Assembly (NCBI GenBank): GCA_000711775.1
Contig: ARYC01000148.1
Span: forward strand, 62,001-126,000
DNA length: 64,000 bases
Origin: Oxytricha trifallax
Taxonomy: Eukaryota; Ciliophora; Spirotrichea; Sporadotrichida; Oxytrichidae
Direction: 5' to 3'
Shown here: positions 22,772-34,160 of the stretch, in pieces
Layout: each line of letters begins with the position of its first letter
Position numbering within the stretch: position 1 is the stretch's first letter
Notes under the pieces: generated by a model
What the model was told of the DNA's origin: nothing
Seen by the model: only the letters and a program-made list of their open reading frames with translations
Database searches by the model: none
Program-made: the position numbers and the translations under genes

Positions 22772-22849
22772 CAAAACCCCAAAACCCCTTAATGAGGTTT
22801 ATAAGTGCTTTGATTTGTAGGGAATTCGTTAGGGGTTGGGGTTATTAAT
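22772..22849. repeat. TBE copy B left terminal inverted repeat
   Basis: 78 bp, telomere-like outer 17 bp, matches 26821-26898 inverted with a single difference. Confidence 0.95.
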
Positions 22850-22890
22850 AGGTTTTAATGTGAAATTTATAGTAAATGTATTTTATTTAT

Positions 22891-24167
22891 TCACTCATAA
22901 TGCACTTTAGGATCATGTTGAAGAGGTCTGAAGTTTATCTTACTTAACCACAACTCTATCTGCTCTATTAATATGTCTGATCTTGAGTTTGGTTTAATTA
23001 TTATTGACTCTGCCATTTGTTTCATTGACTGAGATACTCTTGTTTTGTCAATAAATTGCTTTATTCTTTGCCTTGCATCCTTCTCGCACCTTGTAGAGTA
23101 GTAATCGTTGCGAGGCATATCGCAGTCCATTATTATTGCTGCTAAAGCCCACACATCCCACTGTAAGTCTCCATCTCTCCAGTCTTCTCTTTCTGGATAA
23201 TAGCCTGGAGTTCCCATTACACTTCCAAGCCTTGATACTTCCACTCTTAAGGCTCTGTTGAAATCAATAATTGTTACTGTTACTGGTGAAAAGTTCAACA
23301 TTATATTCTCAGGCTTGAGATCTCTGTGAACAAAGCCTAACTTATGAAGCTCTTTGATACCTTTTATAGCTTAGGTTGATATTAATGCAAGCTATCTATG
23401 ATTTCTTTGATCAGTTATGAAATCTCTGAGTGTCATCTCAAAGAATGGTAGTCTGAAAGCCACATGATCTTTGGCTAGGAGAACAGCATCTAGCTTTATT
23501 AAGTATTTGCATTCTTTAAACTTGGCCTGAGTGAGTACTTAATACTCATTAGTAAACTCCATTTAATATTTATCATCACTAAGGAGATAGTTGAAAGGAT
23601 ATACCTTGTAAGCATACTGATGATCCTTAATAATTTCTTGTCATAGGAGTCCTCCAAAATTAGGTAGCTTTAGAGAGAAGTATCTAAATCAATCTATGCT
23701 AGTACTGGAATTTTCTTGTATTATATCTAAATCATGATTTTAGTGACCTCTGATGCTAAGAGGTAACGTGCAATCCTCACATACTCTGATTCGCTTGCTT
23801 GTTAAAGCTCAGCAGCTTAAAGAGGTTCCCTTGCTTTTCTTTTGTTGAGCAACTTCAGTTGAGTGTCTTAATCTTCAACTTCTATCTCTTTCTTGTGGGC
23901 TTTTAAAATATGCTTCTTTAAGTCTCTTGTATGAGAGTACTGCTTATGGCACTCAAAGCAATCATACTTTCCATCAACTTTGTCATGATTTAAGTATATA
24001 GTAGGCTTTGCTTCCTTATGGACCTTCATATGTCTGTACCAGCTTGATTTATGAGCAAAATCTCTCTCACATTGCTCACAAAAATAGACTTCAGCTTCTT
24101 CAAGTTGTATAGAAATTTCATTAATCCCTTTCTCCTTCTCTCTGTCTCCCACATATTTGTTTGCCAT
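22891..24167 (-). pseudogene. TBE 57 kDa zinc-finger/kinase protein, copy B (frameshifted)
   Basis: The ATG at 24165-24167 gives MANKYVGDREKEKG. Two C2H2 fingers follow (CEQCERDFAHKSSWYRHMKVH and CFECHKQYSHTRDLKKHILKAH), then a third Cys-x2-Cys...His motif in another frame near 23740-23790. After a linker with two TGA codons (about 23690 and 23640) a protein kinase domain is open: YKVYPFNYLL, EMTLRDF, FVHRDLKPENIM (catalytic loop), VTIIDFNRA and GTPGYYPERED (activation segment). The normal DFG is DFN, as in copy C. Stop TGA at 22891-22893. At least two frame changes and two in-frame TGAs make this copy defective. Confidence 0.85.
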
Positions 24168-24529
24168 TTATTTTCTATTATTAATATCTATTTTAATAAC
24201 AGAGACTTCAAGTGATAGCTCTGGTAGTTCTTTATGAGAGTTCATCTCACAGCTATCACACTTTTTATTGCTGCCAAAGGTAAGTCTCGTTTAGTTTGAT
24301 GGAAGTGCTGTTGTTTTTCTTAAATGTGAACGCTCATATTTAAATATGAATTTAAAATTGTAAAACTGCCTATATAACTGAGAGCTTATATGAGCTTTGC
24401 AAGCCTACAAGTTTCAAGGGAAGTTTTTAGAGTATTAGAGAAGAATTATGAGTGTTAAGAGACGATCCAGCTTTACATATGGGTGAGGAAGTAACCATTT
24501 AACTTTCAATAATAAGTTGATAATAACAC

Positions 24530-24765
24530 ATACCAATTTAGGAGATGCTCCTAATTAAGTACGTACTGCTTTAGGAGGTATTTTGTCATTTCATGATTAA
24601 AATTAGGGTGCTCCTAATTAAGTACTAGCATTAATTAAAGCTCCTAATTAAGTACTAGCATTTTAGGAGGTGCTCCTAATTAAGTACTAGCTTTAATTAA
24701 TGCTCCTACTTAAGTACTAGCATTTTAGGAGCTGTTCCTAATATAGTACGTACCAATTTAAATTA
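24530..24765. promoter_or_regulatory. Palindromic repeat cluster between divergent TBE genes, copy B
   Basis: Units such as TTAGGAGGTGCTCCTAATTA and AAGTACTAGC recur at least five times in about 230 bp. They contain the palindrome GGAGNNGCTCC and TAGTAC/GTACTA. The position between the divergent 57 and 22 kDa genes suggests a shared promoter with protein-binding sites (inference). Confidence 0.6.
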
Positions 24766-24961
24766 GAAAATATGGAACTATAACTGTAGAAATTGATATC
24801 AATCTCTCAAGTTTGAAACCAGTTCTCAAAACCTTCTCTATATCCTTCTTAAATGTTGATCTCCTATAGGATGACCATATTTAATAGTAAGTTTTACAGA
24901 GGTAAATAATTGAAATCAATAAACTTAAATTTCAATATCATTTCATAGATCTGTAAACAAG

Positions 24962-25744
24962 ATGGAGTCAATGAATGATACAATTAAAAGAGTGCAAGCA
25001 CAAGAATTGATTCAAAGATTTAGAAGCAAGGAGGATTTGCATCGATACCTGGTTCAGCAAGGTAATGAACTCATAGTAACTCATCTTGATTACGTAGTTG
25101 GTTTGTTCCTGCCAACGATGGAAGGTACCAAAATTTCATTTATAAGGGCGATACTCTGCGAAGAGAAGAAAGCATTTAAAAAACTTAAGATGTAAAGTTT
25201 GCAGAGATTCCAAACTATCCTGAAATCTCCGTGACTAATTTATATGATGATGCAATGAATGACCCAGAGGTTTCGCTGTACCTGCCTACTAAGAAGCAGT
25301 TGTTGCCTGAAAGAAACTATTTCTTTGGCATACTTGCAACAATTAAAGGTGATTACTTGAAAGAAATTATTCAAGAATCTCATAAGAAAAGGTACAGCAT
25401 CTCTTCAGAAGATAAGGACAGACAAGGGATAAAGATAAGTGAGAGCTGGCTATCAGAGCTGCAGAAGCACCCTTATATTTCAAGTAAGATTTAAAGCTTA
25501 ACTCTTTGGAAAAATCTGGTACTAGCATCTTCTTGATGAAGGAATAGAGCAAGCTTCACAGAGAGCGAAAGTCGCAGACAAAGTATGAAGTTAGCAAGAG
25601 ACTTTATTCAAATATTTAGCCTCCAGAGTAAATGAATATAGATGCTGGAGCTGGCAGCAAGAGAAGAAACTTTAGGAGGAGGGAAGCAAGAAGTAGAAGA
25701 AAAGAAAGAGAAGCCAGCTCCCTCCTAAAGAATTCTAAATGTGA
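24962..25744 (+). pseudogene. TBE 22 kDa ORF, copy B (frameshifted, two putative introns)
   Basis: ATG at 24962 (MESMNDTIKRVQAQELIQRF). A 36-nt candidate intron follows CAAG (GTAATG...CGTAG), then VGLFLPTMEGTKISF. A frameshift near 25190 is followed by IPNYPEISVTNLYDDAMND and ERNYFFGILATIKGDYLKEI. A 26-nt candidate intron near 25487-25512 has GTAAG but ends TTTGG, so its acceptor is lost. Beyond it the frame reads KSGTSIFLMKE and a basic C-terminus, with M-TGA at 25739-25744. Function unknown in the family. Tail-to-tail with the transposase, 9 bp apart. Confidence 0.82.
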
Positions 25745-25753
25745 CTTATATAT

Positions 25754-26817
25754 TCATTAACTTAACTACAAAACTTATTTATATACATTCACTCTCCCTT
25801 CTTTCGCACACTTTTAAGCCAATAAATTATCTACTCTCTTCGCTGAGCTTTTAATAAAGTCTACTGTATCGATAGGTAGGTCATGCATCAAGTGGTATAG
25901 CAGCAGTTTCTTGTAATGGCCTTTTAATATACCCCAGTAGAACTCAATTCCATTAAACTATGGACTGTAAGGTACGTTGAACACTGGCGTTATTCTAAGT
26001 TGTTCATAACTCTTCCTTGTTTCTTTAGTCTTATGAACAGAAAGATTATCAACGAATAGTATAATCTCTTATTCAGGGTACTTCTCTCTCAGCTGCTCTA
26101 AGAACTTAATATACTGCTCTGTCTTAATAGAGCGAGGATGAATAACATAAGTTTCTAAACCAGCATCCTCGCTAATACCTCCCAGAATTGCAATTGTTTA
26201 TACCTTGACTTTCTAGTCATATACTTCTATATTACTATGCCTCTTATACCAAGATTTGTAGATAAAAGTGTTGAAGGTAAACACAGCCTCGTCAGCATGT
26301 ATAAACTTAATATTATTAGTAATAGCTCTCTGTATTTAATTATAAATTTAATTTAGGTTATTGTTGTAAAATGGCAGAGTGAAATCAATCACTCTCTTGA
26401 TACGATTAACACCTTTGTAAGAAATACAATTTCGTTTATAGATGTTGGCTATAGACTAAGCAGAGATCTTCAACTCAGGGAACTGGCGATGAAGCATAGT
26501 AGCTCGTTGGTCTAAAGAGAAGTGAGCCCAATACTTCAAAGTTTTATCATTAATAAGATAGTCAATATGCTTCTATAGAAACTTTGACTACCTCTTAGGC
26601 TAAGAATTTAGCTACTATTTCTTTAATTATAGTGCTATAAGACAGTGGGAACGAACAGTTGACGGACTTCGTTTTAAGAGTAGCGCAATAGACTTATAGT
26701 TTAGTACTGGTTTGATTTATTCACTGTATATATCAACTCCATATCGCAGTTTAAACACTAAATCTATATATCTTCATCATAAATAGACCCCAAAAGCTTG
26801 CTATTTTTGTCTCGCAT
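25754..26817 (-). CDS. TBE transposase (42 kDa, DDE family), copy B
   Basis: ATG at 26815-26817 (MRDKNSKLLGSIYDE). A 1-nt deletion relative to copy A follows within the first 20 codons. Downstream the frame is open to TGA at 25754-25756. Motifs: YGVDIYSEQIKPVLNYKSIA and SPSTVRSH (HTH region), HADEAVFTFNTF (catalytic Asp), LFVDNLSVHKTKE (Asp), YSPQFNGIEFYWGILK (Glu). This is the least damaged transposase in the window, with an intact DDE triad. Many TAA/TAG codons fall at Gln positions, confirming the code. Confidence 0.9.
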
Positions 26818-26820
26818 TTA

Positions 26821-26898
26821 ATTAATAACCCCAACCCCTAACAAATTCCCTACAAATCAAAGCACTTATAAACCTCATTAAGGGGTTTTGGGGTTTTG
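26821..26898. repeat. TBE copy B right terminal inverted repeat
   Basis: Inverse of 22772-22849, ending in G4T4G4T4G, followed by AAT. Confidence 0.95.
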
Positions 26899-26901
26899 AA
26901 T

Positions 26902-27441
26902 AATAAAATATTATCCAATATTACAACACGAATACATCCTAGTAACAAATTTATTGATATTTTTTTTTAAGAGGGATTTATTTCTTCTCAACAATTTATA
27001 AATAAATATTTAGAGTATTTGCTTAACTAATAGAAATTGAAATACGAGTATTTTAAGAATGAATATTAAATATTATGATAGTGGTTTATAGAATCAGTTT
27101 GATATGAAAATTGTTGTTGTACTTTAAATATTTTAAATAGTTATATTTATTGAAATACATTAAATATCTCATAAAAATTATAAATCAATTTATTTCTTGT
27201 CAAAGTTTCTTAAAGAAATATTTTTCAAATTTTAATATCTTTAAACTTATAATATAAAATTTCTTAAATTTATGGCAACCAAATTTAATGAAATGAAATT
27301 TCTCTCCTCAATTAGAAAATTAAATCTAGATTTAAATTAATTGGGTACATTTTTTGTAGAAAAATTAATTATTCTAACAAATATTCAATAATTCAGTTTA
27401 AGAAAGAATTGAAAATCATATTCCAATTCCATTCAAAGAGA

Positions 27442-27473
<32 letters not shown>

Positions 27474-29190
27474 ATAATAATATATTTCCAGCTAATTTTA
27501 TTGCAAATTGCAAAACTAAGACTGATTTACTGAAATTTTATTAAATATTTTAGTAAGTTTAAGAAAATATATTGCTGTTTAATAAATAGAAATTAATTTC
27601 TCTTTTTATTTAGTGTTAATTATATTTCACGGAAAACAAAAAATATATTAATATATTATTACCTTCAATTATCTTTTTAGTAAAAATTAATTAACAAAAA
27701 TATTTAGAAATTTACCATGAACTATCCCTTTATAATCCCAAAGTTACAATTATACCAATTATTTATGAATAATTATTAATTACCTAGCATAAGTATTATT
27801 GCAATATTAGATTATTTTTATTAACATAATTTTTATAAGACTAGTCAGGATTATTAAAAAATATTATAGACAATGGGCCAGTCTAGTCAATAATAATTAT
27901 TATCTCACCACCCCTAAATTTTACAACCATTCAATACAAATCTTATACACTAATAATAATAACAAGTGCCTTTAAAATTATACTGTGGTGTTTAAATTGT
28001 GCGCAATTCTGAATTATCATATTAAAATAATATTTTATGATAATTTTATAATTAATTTTTTAAAAAATTACCAAAAGATCAAAGTTTGGCAATTTAATTA
28101 ATGGGAAATGTATAATAGAATTTGAGTTCAAGTAGGGTGCCTAAAAATAGCTAAACCTCATAATAAAATTAAGACTGAAAATCTTTATTCAAATGATATT
28201 ATAATTCCGTGTAGTCTATTATAAATTTAATTTAATAAAATGCGTAAATTATTAGTTAAATTCTTTTAATTTGAAAAGAAATTATCAAATAGTAATTTTA
28301 AATTTGATTTAAGAGTTAATAGCAACAAATTCTCATTTCTCAGAACAAATATGAATATATATATTTATATAAATATTCTTTTTTGATTAGATTTATTAGA
28401 AGCTTTCTTAAATTGATATGAAACTTGATAAAATACATTATTCTAAAAAATATAATATGAAGAGAATAAGTAATATTAAAATTAATATGAATATTGTAAT
28501 ATTAATGCATTTTGAGCTAATATTAAATTATATTGCATATAATTAAAAATATTTCTAAAGCTTTAAAATAAAATACAAACTTTTCTATCATAGTCTATTC
28601 TACATTTCTAGAAACTTCGCTACATATAATAAGTTTTATTCTATTTATCTTGGAAAATATAATTGATGAAATAAATTTATTCATAGTATAAAATAAATTA
28701 TTAATTTTAAATTGGATTAGTATAAAATAGAATCTTGTAAATAAAAAAATGAAGGTTGTTATCTACTCATTTTAAATTTTCTAATCTAAAATCAATAAAA
28801 TTTCTTTAATTAATAAAAGATTTATTTAAAATAACAATTAATTCTTATTATTAATAAGGAAATAATTTATTGATGTAATAATTAAAAAATGAAATCAATT
28901 AATATAACTAATAGATAAGGGTGCCTTTTTCCTATTGTTCTATAATTAATTCTAATAACCCTAAGAACTTTGGGGAATCATTAAACAATTTATTTATAAT
29001 TTTCTATTAACTACCCCCTATTTACCATCTCATAAGAATATTTTCAATGATGTAAAATAAATTACTTATATATTCAAATTTATCTCATTTTTAAATTTAT
29101 CGCATAAATTTGATATTTATATTATTAGCTAATTGATTCAAATTGTCATGTGAAAAAGAGAGCGAGAATATTAATAATACTTACTAATAA
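26902..29190. other. AT-rich spacer with a TA microsatellite
   Basis: No coding frame supported. (TA)n at about 27437-27470. Confidence 0.65.
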
Positions 29191-29197
29191 AATACTT

Positions 29198-29280
29198 ATG
29201 ATTAAAAGAGGCTCGGAAGATTGGTTAGCTTTAATTGATAGATTAAATTATTCTAAGTCAAAGAGTAATAGAGATGTTTT
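29198..29280 (+). CDS. Start MDS of the scrambled zinc-finger/zipper gene
   Basis: ATG at 29198-29200 gives MIKRGSEDWLALIDRLNYSK and runs into AAGAGTAATAGAGATGTTTT (29261-29280). The same 20 bases occur at 20735-20754, where the frame continues into the zinc finger. After 29280 the local sequence loses coding character (AT-rich). The 15 bases before the shared 20-mer are also identical in both places apart from one intervening difference. This makes the first exon lie 8.5 kb downstream of the second. Confidence 0.7.
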
Positions 29281-29284
29281 ATGT

Positions 29285-29865
29285 TGGAAATTAAAAAAAT
29301 ACAATATCACAAAGAATATTTTATAAATAAAGTCAATAAGAATTATTTCTCATTTTAATTCATGTAAATTTTCGCTGTTGTTAAGCAATTCATTTCAGAT
29401 TTTGATAAATTATTTAATTTATATAAATAATTCTTAAATTCATTGAAGTATATTTAAAACATTTATCTGGTTCTATCTAAAATTACAAATATATCATAAA
29501 TCAATATATTATTTCTCATTTTTAAAAAGCCTAAATTACTAAAAATAAATGTCCTAGTAAATCATTAATCATTTACAAGATTATTATATCTTTGAATTTT
29601 TTTTATAATTAATTTAAATTATTCACACAAATGATTTATATTTAATTGAAATTAGAATTTTAACTAGACTAAGCGAAATAATTATAAACATCTATGGTTT
29701 ATATTAACATTTTTATAAATTGTTTTTTAAAGTTAAAAATTATTATAAATTAATAAAACTTTTATATTTTACTATACTTAAAATATTTTTTTAATTTTTC
29801 AAGTCAGTACATATAATAGATAAGTGAGAAGAGTTATATAATTAAATAAGTAGGTATAATATTAA
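29285..29865. other. AT-rich spacer
   Basis: Nothing recognised. Confidence 0.6.
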
Positions 29866-29868
29866 TAA

Positions 29869-30111
29869 ATGGGGCAGAGTTGTATGCATAAGAGCAGGGA
29901 CATGATCCTGTACATGATAAGCAGTGCACACACAAATACTTCCAGAGTACTAAATTACTACAAATTCAAGAAAGACGGGTACGAGTACAAGTTTGCTCCC
30001 ATGAATGAATCTGACTTCGACTACGAGAGAGATATACTGCTTGATGAGGATGCTGACGACTTCAATGCTTTTGACTATGACCACTCAGATGATTTAATAA
30101 TTATCAAGTGA
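29869..30111 (+). CDS. Small protein with acidic tail
   Basis: 80 residues, ATG 29869, TGA 30109-30111, no IES or intron. It starts MGQSCMHKS, a Gly2/Cys5 context compatible with lipidation (weak). The central part is KKDGYEYKFAPMNES and the C-terminus is strongly acidic (DEDADDFNAFDYDHSDD). GC is higher than in the flanks. The acidic tail resembles coding pieces at 31.1 and 31.75 kb, so it may belong to a local family. TATA-like AT-rich DNA precedes it. Confidence 0.6.
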   Translation: MGQSCMHKSRDMILYMISSAHTNTSRVLNYYKFKKDGYEYKFAPMNESDFDYERDILLDEDADDFNAFDYDHSDDLIIIK

Positions 30112-30366
30112 ATTTAGTTTTAAATATTTTTTCCTAATAAATGCTGTTGATATTAAATACTATAAACATTTAATATTAATAAAAAAAACGATTTAAAAAA
30201 TAGTAATTACTAAAAACTTAAAACAAAAAATTTCATATAAATATGTTTGAAAAGATTCTCTATGTGATATTACAGCACTTATTATTTTATATTAAAATTT
30301 GAATTTATTGAGAATAAATTTACATGATTTAATAGTAATAAACGCAAAGCCCAATATTGTGAGTAA

Positions 30367-31205
30367 TAACCACTTAAGACAGGAGATGATTCAATAGTAA
30401 AAGTTGAAGAATACAGTCAGCAAGACTTAATCAAATTATTTTCATATAAACGCTTGAATTTTTAATAACTTTCATTATATAACTATTTATCTAAATTAAT
30501 CAAGCAAATCATATAGTAGCAGTTCTACTATGGCTGCAAATGAACAGAAAAATGAAACATTGTTAGACTTAGGCAAAAAAAATTAGAGTGGGATAATGGA
30601 TTTGAAAATTGGTTGGGAAAGCCAAAATACTCAACTTGAAAAGCAACCACTTAAGAATCAAAAACCTCAATTAAATATATTTATTCATTTATATATATTT
30701 TTATTGGAGCAAACCACATAAAATATTTATAGTTTATTTAAATAATCTCATAATAAATTAATATAAATTAAATTAAAATCTATAAAAGTTCAAAGAAATA
30801 ATAAATAAATTAAGTTTTTTGCAATTTAATTATTATCCTTATAACTTAATTGTAATTAATTTTAATTATATAAAAAAATAACATTTATATTTCAATTAAT
30901 CAATTAGAAATATGTTTGTTTATCCTTATTTTCTAAAAGAAATTTGTTGTAATTTCTATATAAATTTGTTAGTTAAAAAGTAAAGAAGCGCATATATAAT
31001 AGGTAATAACTAAAAAAATTAAAATGTAAAGAAAAAAATCTTTTGGAGTTAAATACTCCAGATCTCTATTTTTATATTTTTAAATCTGAAAGTTGAATAC
31101 GATTCAATAAACGATACAAATCATGAGTAACTTATAGAAAGTCTAGATGCATTTAATTATGACGATGACAATGAGGATGACAATAATTTATTGCCAGGCT
31201 CTTCC
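30367..31205 (+). CDS. Scrambled gene with acidic C-terminus (MDS order 30530, 30369, 31087)
   Basis: Piece 1: ATG at 30530-30532 (MAANEQKNETLLDLGKKNQS, then DLKIGWESQNTQLEKQPLK) ending in AACCACTTAAGA (about 30641-30654). Piece 2: the same 12-mer at about 30369-30380 leads to TGDDSIVKVE and ends in AAAGTTGAA (about 30400). Piece 3: AAAGTTGAA at about 31087 leads to YDSINDTNHEQLIESLDAFN and an acidic stretch (DDDNEDDNN) to about 31205. Each junction is in frame in the order 1-2-3, while genomic order is 2-1-3. Function unknown. Confidence 0.62.
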
Positions 31206-31694
31206 TAGAAATATTATCAAGAAGAATATATAACATATTTTATTAATAAATTTAGTCAATATAATAAAAAATATTATTATTTAGATATAATTTTAAAAAT
31301 ATAATCAATAATAAGAATTTGTTTTAGTTTTTCTCTTACCTTTATATCTTTCTTGAATTCCTATATAATATTATATAATAAATTTTAATAGATATTTTTT
31401 ATTTGTAGTGATTGTGTTTTAAAAAATTTTTATTATATAAAAATATTTTTTATCAATATGATTAAATAATATTATGAAAGAAGCTTTTAATTTTTAAAAT
31501 TTTTCTTTTTTTTCCAAATAAAGCAAATCATTTTAATTTAATATACAAATTATTAATAAAATAATAACGAAAAACAACAATTAAGTCTACATTTTACATT
31601 ATAATATTAATTTTAAAGTTTTCATTTATTAGACACTTTTTGATATATTTATTTGGAGAAATTTATAAATTTAATCTCCTAAATAATTAAAAAA

Positions 31695-31715
31695 TTTGGC
31701 AAGGGGTTTTGGGGC
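31695..31715. repeat. Telomere-like G4T4G4 block, isolated
   Basis: AAGGGGTTTTGGGG reads like the right end of a TBE, but no matching left end or ORFs were found upstream. Confidence 0.45.
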
Positions 31716-31737
31716 ATTTAATAACAAAATGTTATTG

Positions 31738-31851
31738 TGAGTGACAGTGACGCAGATGCTTTGATATAGGATATTGATAACTTGATTTAATATGATGAGG
31801 ATGATGAAGAAGCAGGAATTTTAGACAGAATATGATTACAATAACAAGCAT
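31738..31851 (+). CDS. Acidic C-terminal coding fragment
   Basis: Codons VSDSDADALIQDIDNLIQYD, then EDDEEAGILDRI and TGA (about 31849). It resembles the acidic tails of the 29869 and 30367 genes. Probably the last MDS of a related gene; the upstream part is not located. Confidence 0.45.
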
Positions 31852-32574
31852 AATCATTTTATTATAAGTGAGTCAATCAATAATATAAAACTATTTATTT
31901 ATTTTGTCACAATATTATGATTATCTAATAAACTCCGAATAATTAATTTAGAAATAATATTTGGAGGCAGTAACAATTAAATTATAATTGACTGAAATAT
32001 AAAATATTAAAGTATTATAAAATTCATTTATCTTTAGAAGTATATTTTTAAAGGCAACCAATAGAATCCAATTATAATAAATAAATAGCAAAAACATTTT
32101 AATTTAATCAGTTATAATTACAATTAAAATAAACTGTGCTTAACTCCTAATTCTATTTCACAATTTACATGAGGGGTTTACTAATCAAAATTTGTTTAGA
32201 CATATTAGAATTTTAAAATTATAAAACAATATAATTTTTCAAATAAAAATTAATGAATAATTTAGATGTATAAAAAGACGATTTATAAATCATGTGTATA
32301 AATAAAATCAAATTTAAAGATAAATCAAAAAGATATTTACGCAATATTGCAAGGAATCATTTAATTTTTTTAAATTAAAATGTATGCTATCAATTTATAA
32401 ATAATTGAGGAATATATCTGTCAGTTTGATTAAATTAATAAATCAAATTTAAAAATAAACATAAGATCATCTCAAAAACTAACATCAATAAAAATACTTT
32501 TTTTATGATAATTCTTAAACAAAAATTTATTATTTTTATATTGTAATAATTTATTAATGAAAGGAAATACTGAT

Positions 32575-32594
32575 ATTAAAACCCCAAAACCCTC
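32575..32594. repeat. Telomere-like C4A4 block, isolated
   Basis: TTAAAACCCCAAAACCCTCC resembles a TBE left end. The inside sequence (CATGTTTTTATCAG) is similar to the copy D terminus. No partner identified. Confidence 0.45.
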
Positions 32595-32739
32595 CTAACT
32601 CATGTTTTTATCAGTTTATGGAATATTAATTATAAATATATTTCAATAAAGTTAAATAATAATATGCTAGGATGCTGAAAGTATTTCATAATTCAATTAA
32701 TAAAAGAATATATAAATTATAAATGTTAATAAAAATGGA

Positions 32740-33135
32740 TATAGATGCTTAATGATAAAAGCTCATTACTAAAATAATTCCTAGGCTGTTTGAAATTTAT
32801 TCGAAAGACTTAATAGATAAAAAAAAGACAAGCAAATAAATAACTTTTGAGCAAAAGATTTAATAATCTCACAAATTTCTAGAGTTGTTTGCAAAACTAT
32901 ATAGTAATTAATTTAAAATTATTTACGGTTTCATTCTGCCTAATCAACTTAAAGAGATCAAGGAATTTCAGAAACAACTTGAAAACTTATCAAAAGAGAA
33001 CAATTCAGAAACTTTGAGCAGTTTATTGATAAAATTGGATAAACTGATTGTATCTGAATTCAGAATCAACCCTATTTTGCAGAAAAACAGCGGATCATAG
33101 AAAAAAAACTTTAAAATAATGATAAAGTTTTAAAC
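32740..33135 (+). CDS. Coding block, alpha-helical protein, unknown
   Basis: An open ciliate-code frame of about 130 codons: KLITKIIPRLFEIYSKDLID, then SHKFLELFAKLYSNQFKIIY, LKEIKEFQKQLENLSKENNS and LLIKLDKLIVSEFRINP. A TGA sits just upstream, after MDIDAQ (ATG about 32735), so the start needs an unresolved junction. No family recognised. The 3' limit is near 33135, where sequence becomes AT-rich. Confidence 0.55.
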
Positions 33136-33776
33136 TAATTTAAATAGGAGCTTAAATTAATATCCCTTAATTCTATCTATTTTAATATAAATTTTTATTC
33201 CCATAATTTCTGTTTGGAGAAGAAGTTGACTGATAATAATTAAGTATTAATTAATGAATTTAACTACTAAAGGTAGTTTATAACAATATATTTTCTTATT
33301 TAAAAAATATAATATACTAATGGTTTTATATCTTAATATTTCAAATGTAACCTTTGATGATTCCTAAATCTTATAATTAAACTTCTATGAAATAATAATA
33401 ATTAATAATTTAGGGATTTATAATCTTTTCTTTTTATTTAAAATATTTCACACTTATTCGATAACTTGATAAGAAGAGTTTAAGTTTATTTTAAAATTAA
33501 ATCATTAAATTATTAAAATAATTTAGACCCATAAATTTATTTCAAAATCATCACATTCAAGTGAGATTCAAAACTTAAATAAAAGTATTAATTATTTTAT
33601 TTTCATGTTTAATTTATATTTTAAAAATAAACTAATAAAACTTTTAATGATATTGTGGAAATTAATATTCCTAAAAAGTTTTAATTATGATGTTTGAACA
33701 AAGTGAGAAGAAAAACTACAAAGATAGGTTTTTTTATTTATTTAGATTTAATAATTTAATATAAAGGTGCGAAAGG

Positions 33777-34160
33777 ATGAAGATTTTAGTTTTTTCGGAA
33801 ATTGGAACAGTGATGGGGACCCTCTCAATCTAAGAGTATAGAAAAGTTAAGAATCTTTAAGATGAACTAATACAAATCCCCAAAGAACCTAGAGGTAAGA
33901 CATATATTGTAAAGTAAAAATTTGGTAATTGGATATATGATTAATCTTAAATTTATGTAGAAGAAGTAAAGGAAGATTTAAGACTCAATTCAGAAGAGGA
34001 AAAGAGGCTGCTCAATTCTTAGAAAAATCCAAAAAAAAAAGTAAATAGGAAGCCTCAGTTTACTTAGATGAAGGTTGAAGAATTAGCTAGACAAAATGTG
34101 CAAAGATCATAGTTACCACTTGAGAATATACCTTTAAAAATATATTAAAAATTAAATTGA
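33777..34160 (+). CDS. Complete small gene, one intron, 105 residues, unknown
   Basis: ATG 33777-33779 (MKILVFSEIGTVMGTLSIQE). Intron 33895-33960 (66 nt, GTAAGA...TGTAG). Then EEVKEDLRLNSEEEKRLL, a Lys-rich stretch, KVEELARQNVQRSQLPLE and TGA 34158-34160. 118+200 nt is an exact frame. The polypeptide is charged and probably soluble. No IES is needed. No family recognised. Confidence 0.72.

Larger units (their letters stand above)
22772..26898. mobile_element. Complete TBE transposon, copy B (4127 bp)
   Basis: Both ends carry 78-bp terminal inverted repeats with one mismatch. The outer 17 bp are CAAAACCCCAAAACCCC. AAT is duplicated at 22769-22771 and 26899-26901. Order: 57 kDa gene (-), intergenic palindromic repeats, 22 kDa gene (+), transposase (-). 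Length, termini, target duplication and gene set match Oxytricha TBE1-class elements. It lies between the pieces of the scrambled zinc-finger gene. Confidence 0.97.
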
